37,697 bases of DNA. Origin: a virus. The translations under genes were made by a program, and so were the position numbers. The stretch is from positions 1-37,697 of the IMG/VR virus record IMGVR_UViG_3300025380_000072, one strand, 5' to 3'. Shown here piece after piece: positions 1 through 6,783 of this stretch. Below the pieces are notes generated by a model. That model saw only the letters and a program-made list of their open reading frames with translations. It ran no database searches and was not told the DNA's origin. Numbering within the stretch: position 1 is the stretch's first letter; each line of letters starts with the position of its first letter.

Positions 1-1
1 A

Positions 2-262
2 GTATTCTTAGATATGAAAATAGAAGCGCTGTACCACAGTTTATCAGATGCTGAAGTTAATTTATGGAAGTTAGTAAGTAATATAGAAGCTATATTAAGG
101 TATAATAGAGTGCTGTGGAAGTATAGCAGCGGCGGCTTCAAGGTAGAACATATACTACCTAAGAGTACAAATTTTGTTGCCAAGTTTAAAGGAGAATCAT
201 CCGTATTTCAGATGGCAGCTAATATTAATTTGGAAGTTAAAGGTTTGTTGAAAAGCATTTAA
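2..262 (+). CDS. Hypothetical protein, C-terminal part, cut by left edge
   Basis: The reading frame is open from the first bases of the window and stops at 262. An ATG lies at 14, but there is no room for a ribosome binding site before it and the frame continues upstream, so this is probably the end of a longer gene. The visible 82 to 87 residues are mixed helix and strand, with no membrane segment or recognisable motif. It sits just before the tail genes on the same strand, so a head-tail connector or tail completion role is possible from position alone. I do not recognise the family. Confidence 0.55.
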   Translation, partial: VFLDMKIEALYHSLSDAEVNLWKLVSNIEAILRYNRVLWKYSSGGFKVEHILPKSTNFVAKFKGESSVFQMAANINLEVKGLLKSI

Positions 263-282
263 AAAGAAGAGGAGCTCGGAAA

Positions 283-1167
283 ATGCAATTACTAAGTAAG
301 TCAGAAATAGAATCCCAATCGAACCACGCCTATGAGAGGTGGCACGACCTATGGCATGTAAATGCTTCAAAGAATGCTGCCTTTGCAGAGAAAGCAGATG
401 ATATAGCAGGAATAGGTCAAAACAAGAAAGCTATCATATTCAGTTTCGGAACATCGTTGAAAGAGAATATCAGAGATATAAAGAGTAGCAAACTTCATTA
501 TGAGTGTGATGTTATCTGTATAGATAAAGCATTAAAGACATGTCTTGTAATGGGAATAATTCCCAAGTACTGTGTGATAAGTGATGCACAAGTCAGTTTT
601 GAAGAATATGGGGATATAGCTCCTGAAGTTTGTGCTCGCATTACCTTACTCAGTGCTTCGACTGCTAATTATAAATGGGCAGAGCATTGGAATAAGAGTA
701 AAGGTAAAGTATATTTTTACTTAAACAAAGACAGTATTAGGACGCATCGTATTTTTGGTAAATATTTTAAAGACAAAGCTACTTACTTAATTCCGGCTGG
801 AAGCAACGTAGGAAATGCTGCTTACGCGTTGACTGCCTTAATCTTAGGATATAGAGCAATTTATTTAGCTGCTTATAATTATAGTTTTCCACTATTGGGG
901 GATTATTATGGGGAGCAGAGCGAAGAGCCTATAGATTTTAATTTAAAAATTAAAAAGAAGAGTTTATACAACCACTACACTATGATTGATTTAGCGGGTA
1001 ATATAGTGCAATGTAGCCACAACATGCAGTTCAGCGCTAAATGGTTACTAGGGTTTGTGGCTCAGATGCATAAAAAAGGAATAGATACTGTTAATATAAC
1101 AGGGTCTGGAATCCTAAAGATACAGAAGCAAGCAAGAATAAGAAAGGAGGTAATGACAAATGGTTAA
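283..1167 (+). CDS. MptE-like / DUF115 (MAF-type) domain protein
   Basis: This 294-residue protein resembles the DUF115/MptE-like fold, which includes 6-hydroxymethylpterin pyrophosphokinase MptE and the flagellin glycosyltransferases called motility associated factors (MAF). Seen: a nucleotide-binding-like strand-loop AIIFSFGTSL (about residues 50-59), a following DKALKTCLVMGIIPKYCVISD segment split around residues 84-105 that matches the family pattern of 'K.L...GI.P....D', and a later GSNVGNAAYALTALILGY stretch (about 172-189). A GAGGAG site precedes the ATG. It overlaps the next gene by 8 bases and lies three genes before the tape measure. Function in a tail operon is unknown; transfer of a sugar to a virion protein is inference from MAF relatives. 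It could also be a structural protein that reuses the fold. Confidence 0.65.
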   Translation: MQLLSKSEIESQSNHAYERWHDLWHVNASKNAAFAEKADDIAGIGQNKKAIIFSFGTSLKENIRDIKSSKLHYECDVICIDKALKTCLVMGIIPKYCVISDAQVSFEEYGDIAPEVCARITLLSASTANYKWAEHWNKSKGKVYFYLNKDSIRTHRIFGKYFKDKATYLIPAGSNVGNAAYALTALILGYRAIYLAAYNYSFPLLGDYYGEQSEEPIDFNLKIKKKSLYNHYTMIDLAGNIVQCSHNMQFSAKWLLGFVAQMHKKGIDTVNITGSGILKIQKQARIRKEVMTNG

Positions 1168-1417
1168 AGTACAGTTTATAAAGAAGTACGGGTTGGAAAT
1201 ACCAACATTAAAGAATCGCCCAATGGGTGTTACTTTTCCATTATTAAATTACAGTACTATGGCGCCTCTCCCTGAGGAGGAGCAAGTCATGGAAGTTACT
1301 GATAAGGAAGCCCACGATTTAGTAGGGCAGGGCCATTTTAAGGTGGTAAAAGAAAAGAAAGCAGCAAAGAAAGTAGAAAAAAAGGAGGTAGATGACAATG
1401 GCGAAGATAGGGTATAA
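1160..1417 (+). CDS. Small hypothetical protein before tail tube
   Basis: An 85-residue protein starting inside the end of the MptE-like gene, with AAAGGAGG about 7 bases before the ATG. The first 60 residues look folded. The last 25 are a highly charged lysine and glutamate tail, rich in KKAAKKVEKKE, that is probably disordered. Its end overlaps the tail tube start by about 20 bases, so the two are probably translationally coupled. Small proteins at this place in siphoviruses are often tail completion or terminator accessories, but no motif shows that here. Confidence 0.7.
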   Translation: MVKVQFIKKYGLEIPTLKNRPMGVTFPLLNYSTMAPLPEEEQVMEVTDKEAHDLVGQGHFKVVKEKKAAKKVEKKEVDDNGEDRV

Positions 1418-2378
1418 GAGTCATATAGGTTATGCTGAGGAAACAACATTTGGAACAGCAGTTACACCTACAGGTTTTGTTGAGTATAATACAGAGGGTT
1501 TTAAAAAAGACATTACTGAGAAATTAGTTGATGCAATAAATGGGACGCAGCACTACAAAAAAAGAGTTACTCTTGACAGCAGCGCAGGAGGTTCATTAAC
1601 TTTTCCACTTGTTCCAGGAACAGTACTTCGTTTTTTGAAGAACGCAATAGGAGATTCGTATTCTATGACCACTTTGACAGCAGGAGTATATCAGTATAAG
1701 TTTATCGCAGGGATTAATAGCTTTACTTCTATGACATTCAGAGCGTGTAGAGATACAAGTGATACAAGTACATCATTCAACTATACTGGAAGCGCTTTTA
1801 ATTCAATTAAATTCAGCTGTGGTGTTAATGATATTCTTAAGTGTGATGTAGATATTCTTGCCAAAGATGAAGCAGCAGCGGCTACTATCGGAACAGCCAG
1901 CTACAGAACGTTGAATCCTTATACATTCGTCGGCGGCTCAGTCAAAATAGGAGATGCTAGCGCATCAGCAACAGCACCCGTAGTTGATTCTTGGTCATGT
2001 TCGCTTAGTAATAACTTTGTAGAATCAAGAGGAATTGGAAGTGCATCTTTACAGGGACTTACTCCCGGAATGCAAGATGTTACATACGATGTTAGTGCTC
2101 AGTTTGATGACACAACTCTATATAATAGATTCTTAAATGGAACAACAAGTTATGTATACGCCTTATTTGATAGTGGTGACACGATTGCAAGTACACACAC
2201 ACATTCAATTCAATTTGAATCGTTTAACTGTTATTTTAATGGAACTACCGCTAATGTTGGAGGGCCTTCAGAGTTAATCAAAGCATCCTACCCTATTAGA
2301 AGTATTTTTAGCGATGCCAGTACCACTACAATGTTGATTACAGTAGTTACCGACGCGAATACTATTGGTACTTATTAA
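1398..2378 (+). CDS. Major tail tube protein
   Basis: The beta-rich 326-residue protein looks like the phage tail tube family (Phage_tube_2-like): the N-terminal GYAEETTFGTAVTP and a later GSLTFPLVPGTVLRFL segment fit it, and the rest is serine and threonine rich as in tube and Ig-like tail proteins. It would polymerise into the tail tube. I chose the ATG at 1398 over the ATG at 1392 because AAAGGAGG at 1381-1388 lies about 9 bases from 1398 but only 3 from 1392. Position directly before the chaperone pair and tape measure supports the call. A GGxVKIGD-like stretch in the middle may mark a two-domain tube subunit. No signal or membrane segment. Confidence 0.82.
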   Translation: MAKIGYKSHIGYAEETTFGTAVTPTGFVEYNTEGFKKDITEKLVDAINGTQHYKKRVTLDSSAGGSLTFPLVPGTVLRFLKNAIGDSYSMTTLTAGVYQYKFIAGINSFTSMTFRACRDTSDTSTSFNYTGSAFNSIKFSCGVNDILKCDVDILAKDEAAAATIGTASYRTLNPYTFVGGSVKIGDASASATAPVVDSWSCSLSNNFVESRGIGSASLQGLTPGMQDVTYDVSAQFDDTTLYNRFLNGTTSYVYALFDSGDTIASTHTHSIQFESFNCYFNGTTANVGGPSELIKASYPIRSIFSDASTTTMLITVVTDANTIGTY

Positions 2379-2380
2379 TT

Positions 2381-2977
2381 ATGTTGATACTTATAGGTAG
2401 TTTATTAGTTGTACTGTTTTGCTTTTCAGTTTTTTTCGGAGGAAGCGCGGTACGTAGAGCCTTTTTTAAGTTGCGGAAACGTAAGATTAAAAAAAGAGAT
2501 TTACAAATAAGAGACTACCTACAAGGTTTCAAAGAAGATGATAAACTGTCTATTATTGATGAAACTCCCCGCGAAGTGTTCGTAGGGGATAGATTCTATT
2601 TATTAAAACCGCTCAAATATAGACAGTACACAAGATTATGTATTTTATTTTCAAAGATGCTCCAGAAGCTATCCGAAAATGGAATGCAGTTCGACGACAT
2701 GTCTTCTGCCATCGGAGACTCAATGGAGGTTCTAGAGGATGAGTATTTCAAAGCTATTGCGCTGATTCTATACTTTAGTAATCACTCCGCCGAGGAAACA
2801 GAGGTAAAGCAGTATGAAGGCACTCATAAGGAATACGAGTACCTTAGGAAACACGCCACCTTAGACCAAATAACGAGAGTATTAGAAGTAATACAGATTC
2901 AAAACGACATCGATAGAGCGTTAAAAGCATTCGGATTATTAGGGGGTAAAAAAAAAATAGCTCAGTCCAAAAAATAG
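2381..2977 (+). CDS. Tail assembly chaperone (G-like), with N-terminal membrane segment
   Basis: This 198-residue protein sits between tail tube and tape measure, the usual place of the G protein that coats the tape measure during tail assembly. Residues 1-20 are strongly hydrophobic and are followed by a basic stretch (RKRKIKKRD), a membrane anchor unusual for this family. The folded part (about 60-190) shares FYLLKPLKYRQ and ITRVLEVIQIQNDID with the protein at 3156-3623. No good ribosome binding site precedes the ATG, only 2 bases after the tube stop, so re-initiation is likely. A run of ten A close to the stop allows a -1 shift into the next frame, making a longer GT-like product. Chaperone function is inferred from position and the frameshift. 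Confidence 0.75.
   Translation: MLILIGSLLVVLFCFSVFFGGSAVRRAFFKLRKRKIKKRDLQIRDYLQGFKEDDKLSIIDETPREVFVGDRFYLLKPLKYRQYTRLCILFSKMLQKLSENGMQFDDMSSAIGDSMEVLEDEYFKAIALILYFSNHSAEETEVKQYEGTHKEYEYLRKHATLDQITRVLEVIQIQNDIDRALKAFGLLGGKKKIAQSKK
2941..2957 (+). promoter_or_regulatory. Programmed -1 ribosomal frameshift site
   Basis: A run of ten A (2948-2957) contains the heptamer A AAA AAA in the correct register at 2950-2956. It is preceded by AGGGGGT at 2941-2947, which looks like an internal Shine-Dalgarno sequence of the kind that stimulates -1 shifting. The zero frame stops at 2975-2977, while the -1 frame stays open to 3159. Frameshifting at exactly this gene position, just before the tape measure, is conserved in long-tailed phages. 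No downstream pseudoknot was established by eye. Confidence 0.8.
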
Positions 2978-3159
2978 AAGAGCATATGTTTTATACATGG
3001 CTTGATATATTTGGAAAAGAATACAGCTGGACACTGGCCGAGATAAGAGAAATGACAGTACTGCAGGTTAATTTGTACCTCCAGTTAATAGAAAATAGAT
3101 ATACTCGGGAACAAGAAGCAAATGACAAAATAACAAAGGGAGCAGGTAATTTAAGATGA
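2956..3159 (+). CDS. Tail assembly chaperone T-like extension (-1 frame)
   Basis: Read in the -1 frame after the slip at 2950-2956, the frame adds about 67 residues to roughly 192 of the upstream protein, giving a fusion near 259 residues. The segment contains WTLAEIREMTVLQVNLYL, the sort of helix found in T-domains of tail chaperones, then a charged end. It stops at TGA 3157-3159, overlapping the next ATG at 3156. It fills an otherwise unexplained 178-base gap. An independent start at ATG 2986, with a weak AGAAGAG site, would give a 57-residue protein instead and cannot be excluded. Confidence 0.75.
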   Translation, partial: NSSVQKIEEHMFYTWLDIFGKEYSWTLAEIREMTVLQVNLYLQLIENRYTREQEANDKITKGAGNLR

Positions 3160-3623
3160 TATTAAATATTTTAGGGAGCATTTTCATAGGAGTAGGAATA
3201 TTTGTTATCTGGTTTATACTCAGACTTAAGTATCTTATAAAAAGAACAGATAAAATTGTAAAAGAAAACTTTAAAGCCGAAGAACTGACTACTGCAGAGA
3301 AATATACAAAGCCGCTAATAGCGATAGCTGGAGAGCGCGTATATACGCTAAGGCCTTTGCGACATTGGCAAATAAGTAAGATGATGCAGCTTATACTTTT
3401 AAATAAAGATGCCGTTACGCTGGATGAGATGATAAAACAGGAGAGCTTCTACCCCGCCCTTACTTACCTTTTCCTAAGACCAGGTGAGGACATAGTAGTA
3501 CTTATGGAGTATCTTAAAAAGACAATTACTTACAAACAGATACTCAGAATCTTACAAATAGTATTGCTGCAGAATGATATAGAAACATTCAAACAAATAT
3601 ATAAGGAATTAAACAGTGTCTGA
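3156..3623 (+). CDS. Second membrane-anchored tail chaperone-like protein
   Basis: A 155-residue relative of the upstream chaperone. Residues 1-24 are a hydrophobic segment followed by basic residues. The body shares the same order of motifs: VYTLRPLRHWQISKMM corresponds to FYLLKPLKYRQYTRLC, and ILRILQIVLLQNDIE to ITRVLEVIQIQNDID. It ends soon after the second motif, and its 3' end has no slippery run and no -1 extension. The ATG overlaps the stop of the frameshift extension, and its 3' end overlaps the tape measure start by 8 bases. Its role is probably tape measure protection or tail assembly at a membrane, by inference only. Confidence 0.7.
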   Translation: MILNILGSIFIGVGIFVIWFILRLKYLIKRTDKIVKENFKAEELTTAEKYTKPLIAIAGERVYTLRPLRHWQISKMMQLILLNKDAVTLDEMIKQESFYPALTYLFLRPGEDIVVLMEYLKKTITYKQILRILQIVLLQNDIETFKQIYKELNSV

Positions 3624-5988
3624 TATACAATACGGAATAGAAATATCAGCCGAAGATAAATATACCGCGACATTAGGTAAGGTAGTCGATGTTACTAACA
3701 CATTTGATAAGACAGTTAATAACTTAAATAAGACGACCAAGAAATTAGATGAAGGTACTAAGAGTGTCAATAAGCTTTCGGGTGCGTTTAAGAAACTCGG
3801 TAAAGCAGGCATCATACCAGTAGTAGACGCGATAGGAGCCATGCGCCTAGCCATAGAGTTACTTAAAAAAGCAATAGCAGGTACAGTAGGCATCGCGGCT
3901 AAGTTTGAACAATGGAGTTTATCTTTCGAGGTCATGCTTGGCAGCGCCGAAAGAGCCAGAGACGCAGTTAAGGACCTAGTTGACTTTGCAGCTAAAACAC
4001 CTTTCCAAATCCCAGGGATTATGGCATCTGCAAAACAGCTACTTGCTGTTGGATTTGAAGCAGACCAACTAATACCTACTTTGAAAGCAGTAGGTGATGT
4101 CGCCTCAGGTCTATCAGTCCCAGTTGAGCGATTAATTCTTAACTTAGGCCAGGTAAAAACACAAACATATTTAACCGGAAGGGAATTAAGGGATTTTAAT
4201 ATAGCAGGGGTACCTATGACGAAAGCTCTTGCGTCAGCTCTTAATAAAACCGAAGCTGAGATTAAGAAGATGGTTGAACGCGGTGAAATAGGCTTCGGGT
4301 CTGTAATGGAAGCATTTAAAGGCATGTCTGAAGAAGGCGGCCGTTTCTATAATATGATGGACCGTCAAAACAAAACCTTCCTTGGGCAATGGTCCGAGTT
4401 AAAAGATAACGTTTTAATTATAGGTGCTACTTTAGGAGATAATTTACTTTGGATTCTGAGTCCAGCTATGTCTATGTTAAATAAACTAATAGGTACTGCT
4501 CGAGCAGCCATGACTGAATTTAAACGAACCAAAGAAGATATTTTACCAGCTCTCAAGTCGAGAGCTTTGAGTAGAGGTTCTGGAGAAAGTGCCGATGATG
4601 CTTACGCACGTGCTATGTCGCAAACTGGAGGAACTGATTTATTAATGCTGAAGCAATTAGACATAACAGCTTCGGTAAGCGGAACAGGTGTAAAACCAGG
4701 GACAGCTCTTAGAATATGGGAAGCTGAGATAAAGAAAAGAGGCGGTGAAGCAGCAATCCTAGCCCAAGTCGCTGAGGATGAGGCTAAGAAGCAACAAGAT
4801 GCGATGGAAAAAATGCTGAAGCTAGCTTCTGCTAAATCCGGAAGAGGTAAAGTAACTCCTATTGATATTATGCAGGAGAAGATGGCGGCATTAGCGGGTG
4901 AGGGCTCCGCCAGGGTATTAGCAGAGCAAGCATTGATAGTAGAGCTGCTAGGTGCTGAAAAGATGTCTCGGAAAGAATTATTAGATTTAAAAATAGTAGA
5001 TGGGCTGACCGAGAAACAAGTCAGTGATTTAAAAGTTAAGTATCTCGGTAAAGAAAAAGGATATAGAGACGCTCGCATAAAAGAAATCAAAGATGATATG
5101 CGCGCCGAGCTAACGGAGGTAGGCGATAACGCAGATAAAAAAATTGCAATATACGATAAGTATATGGGGAACCTTGAGCTCTATGATGATGATAGGGCGG
5201 ATATACTTAATCAGAAGCGTAAGTTAGAAATAAAAAGAGAAAAAGAGTTCTATGATATAATAGGCGACATAGCAGTAGATAGTCTCGAAGCATACATGGA
5301 CGTAGTGCAAGGTAAAATAGATATAGATAAAGAAGCTAAGGAAATGCGTGAGGATATGGAGACAGACCTCGCCCGGGCGCGTGAAGATATTGACCGAGAT
5401 TACGCCCAAGCAGAAGTTGGCACCCTAACCCAAAGAATATCAGCTAACAAAAGATATCAGGAAAGTATAGAAGCTTTGGAAATAAAAAAGCAAAGGATGA
5501 TAGAAGATAACGATGCTAAAACAAGAAAGGCTAAGGAAGAGGACGCTGAGATAATGAAGAACCTGTACAAGAAGATGGCTACCGACTATCTATTGGCAGA
5601 AGCTGCTAAGTCGGCTGCATGGTTCGCAGGCCAAATAGCAAAGGCAATAGGCTCAAAGAATTATCTTGGAGCAGCAGTGCTTGGAGTACAGGCGGGTGTT
5701 TCAGCCGCTGCGTTTACTACCGGGATATCGACTATTCAGGGATTAGAGACAGGCGGAATCGTCGCAGGTGAAGGTATCTATAGAATGGGTGAAAAGAACA
5801 AGAAAGAGGCGGTTATCCCTCTTGAGAACGAAAGCTCAAAGGACCTACTGAGAGAGGCGCTCGGCAGCGGGATTGGTGGAGAGACTGTCATCCATAACAC
5901 GATGGTAATTGAAGGCGACCAATTCGACTTAATGACGCAGAAGTTCGAAAATAATAAAGAGAAGCTAAGAAAGCAGGGAAGACTATGA
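3616..5988 (+). CDS. Tail tape measure protein
   Basis: The longest helical protein of the tail module (790 residues), starting at a GTG with AAGGAA nine bases before. Residues about 90-290 form the tape-measure N-terminal domain, with AAKTPFQIPGI near residue 125 and TYLTGRELRDFNIAGVP further on. The middle is charged coiled coil (about 380-650). A hydrophobic and alanine/glycine-rich stretch follows near 655-715, as in tape measures that insert into the host membrane. By the usual 1.5 angstrom per residue rule the tail would be about 115-120 nm, which is inference. The stop overlaps the next ATG. Confidence 0.92.
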   Translation: MSDIQYGIEISAEDKYTATLGKVVDVTNTFDKTVNNLNKTTKKLDEGTKSVNKLSGAFKKLGKAGIIPVVDAIGAMRLAIELLKKAIAGTVGIAAKFEQWSLSFEVMLGSAERARDAVKDLVDFAAKTPFQIPGIMASAKQLLAVGFEADQLIPTLKAVGDVASGLSVPVERLILNLGQVKTQTYLTGRELRDFNIAGVPMTKALASALNKTEAEIKKMVERGEIGFGSVMEAFKGMSEEGGRFYNMMDRQNKTFLGQWSELKDNVLIIGATLGDNLLWILSPAMSMLNKLIGTARAAMTEFKRTKEDILPALKSRALSRGSGESADDAYARAMSQTGGTDLLMLKQLDITASVSGTGVKPGTALRIWEAEIKKRGGEAAILAQVAEDEAKKQQDAMEKMLKLASAKSGRGKVTPIDIMQEKMAALAGEGSARVLAEQALIVELLGAEKMSRKELLDLKIVDGLTEKQVSDLKVKYLGKEKGYRDARIKEIKDDMRAELTEVGDNADKKIAIYDKYMGNLELYDDDRADILNQKRKLEIKREKEFYDIIGDIAVDSLEAYMDVVQGKIDIDKEAKEMREDMETDLARAREDIDRDYAQAEVGTLTQRISANKRYQESIEALEIKKQRMIEDNDAKTRKAKEEDAEIMKNLYKKMATDYLLAEAAKSAAWFAGQIAKAIGSKNYLGAAVLGVQAGVSAAAFTTGISTIQGLETGGIVAGEGIYRMGEKNKKEAVIPLENESSKDLLREALGSGIGGETVIHNTMVIEGDQFDLMTQKFENNKEKLRKQGRL

Positions 5989-6767
5989 CACTAAATAATA
6001 TGATGTTTTTTGATATTAATTACTTGGAGTATTACTCTAGTTATACAGGTACTTCGGTATTGTCTGCAACCGTTGGCAATGTTATTGATAACAGAGCGGT
6101 TCCTACTATGGATTTTTCGGCGGCTGTCGGAGCTATGTATCTTACTACTACTGATTACTATACTTGCTCTAATTTCTTTATATGTGAGCATAACCTGAGC
6201 AACTTCAGCATAGTTTTAAACACAGGGACTACGTGGTATACAAGTACTACGTACACTAATAATACGCTGAGCACTACGTATAGTGCTTTATCTAGTACAG
6301 TAGATTGCTACGGTATGGGTGTCACTTTCGATGGCACCCAAGATAATGATGTAGCATATATCGGTGAGATGATAATGACAAAGGAGAAATTCACCCTTAA
6401 TTATAATCCAAGCAAATATGTACCAGCTATGGTAGACCTTAGTAATTTTAAAAGACTGTACGGAGGTAGGTCAGTTTATTCAACTTCAGGTAATTACTTC
6501 ACAGCAAAGATAGCTTGGGACCATTTAATTGGAGACGTCGACCCTGCGGTGAGTACTGATTTAAAGTTCGTAAGTGAACTTGCGCGCAGAAAGACGTCTT
6601 TTTTGTTCTGGCCCAATGCTAATGGGTCTGACGTCAATATGTATACTTGGTTACCGCAACATGTGTTTAAGTGTAAAATTACTACGCCTGAAACCGTGTA
6701 TGAGTTCTCGAGTAGAAATTTAACTAATATTATAAAGGTACAGTATACAATCGAAGAGATGCAATAA
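5985..6767 (+). CDS. Distal tail (tip) protein
   Basis: A 260-residue, beta-rich protein that begins within the tape measure stop (ATGA overlap). Place and size fit a distal tail (Dit-like) or minor tail protein joining tube to hub. The first 130 residues are rich in S, T and Y as in jelly-roll domains. The second half has NFKRLYGGRSVYSTSG and RRKTSFLFWPNANGSD, patterns seen in minor tail proteins after the tape measure in environmental siphoviruses. No catalytic motif is visible. A carbohydrate-binding role for the N-terminal half is possible but not shown. Confidence 0.65.
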   Translation: MTLNNMMFFDINYLEYYSSYTGTSVLSATVGNVIDNRAVPTMDFSAAVGAMYLTTTDYYTCSNFFICEHNLSNFSIVLNTGTTWYTSTTYTNNTLSTTYSALSSTVDCYGMGVTFDGTQDNDVAYIGEMIMTKEKFTLNYNPSKYVPAMVDLSNFKRLYGGRSVYSTSGNYFTAKIAWDHLIGDVDPAVSTDLKFVSELARRKTSFLFWPNANGSDVNMYTWLPQHVFKCKITTPETVYEFSSRNLTNIIKVQYTIEEMQ

Positions 6768-6783
6768 ATAGAGGAGGGGAAAA

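Noticed and set aside
3580-3623. A frameshift in the second tail chaperone gene
   Set aside because: No run or heptamer that allows slipping is present at its end, and the -1 frame has no useful extension.
3609-4325. 238-codon open frame antisense to the tape measure
   Set aside because: It lies wholly opposite a well-supported tape measure domain, has no ribosome binding site or promoter, and its composition looks like a shadow of a helical protein.
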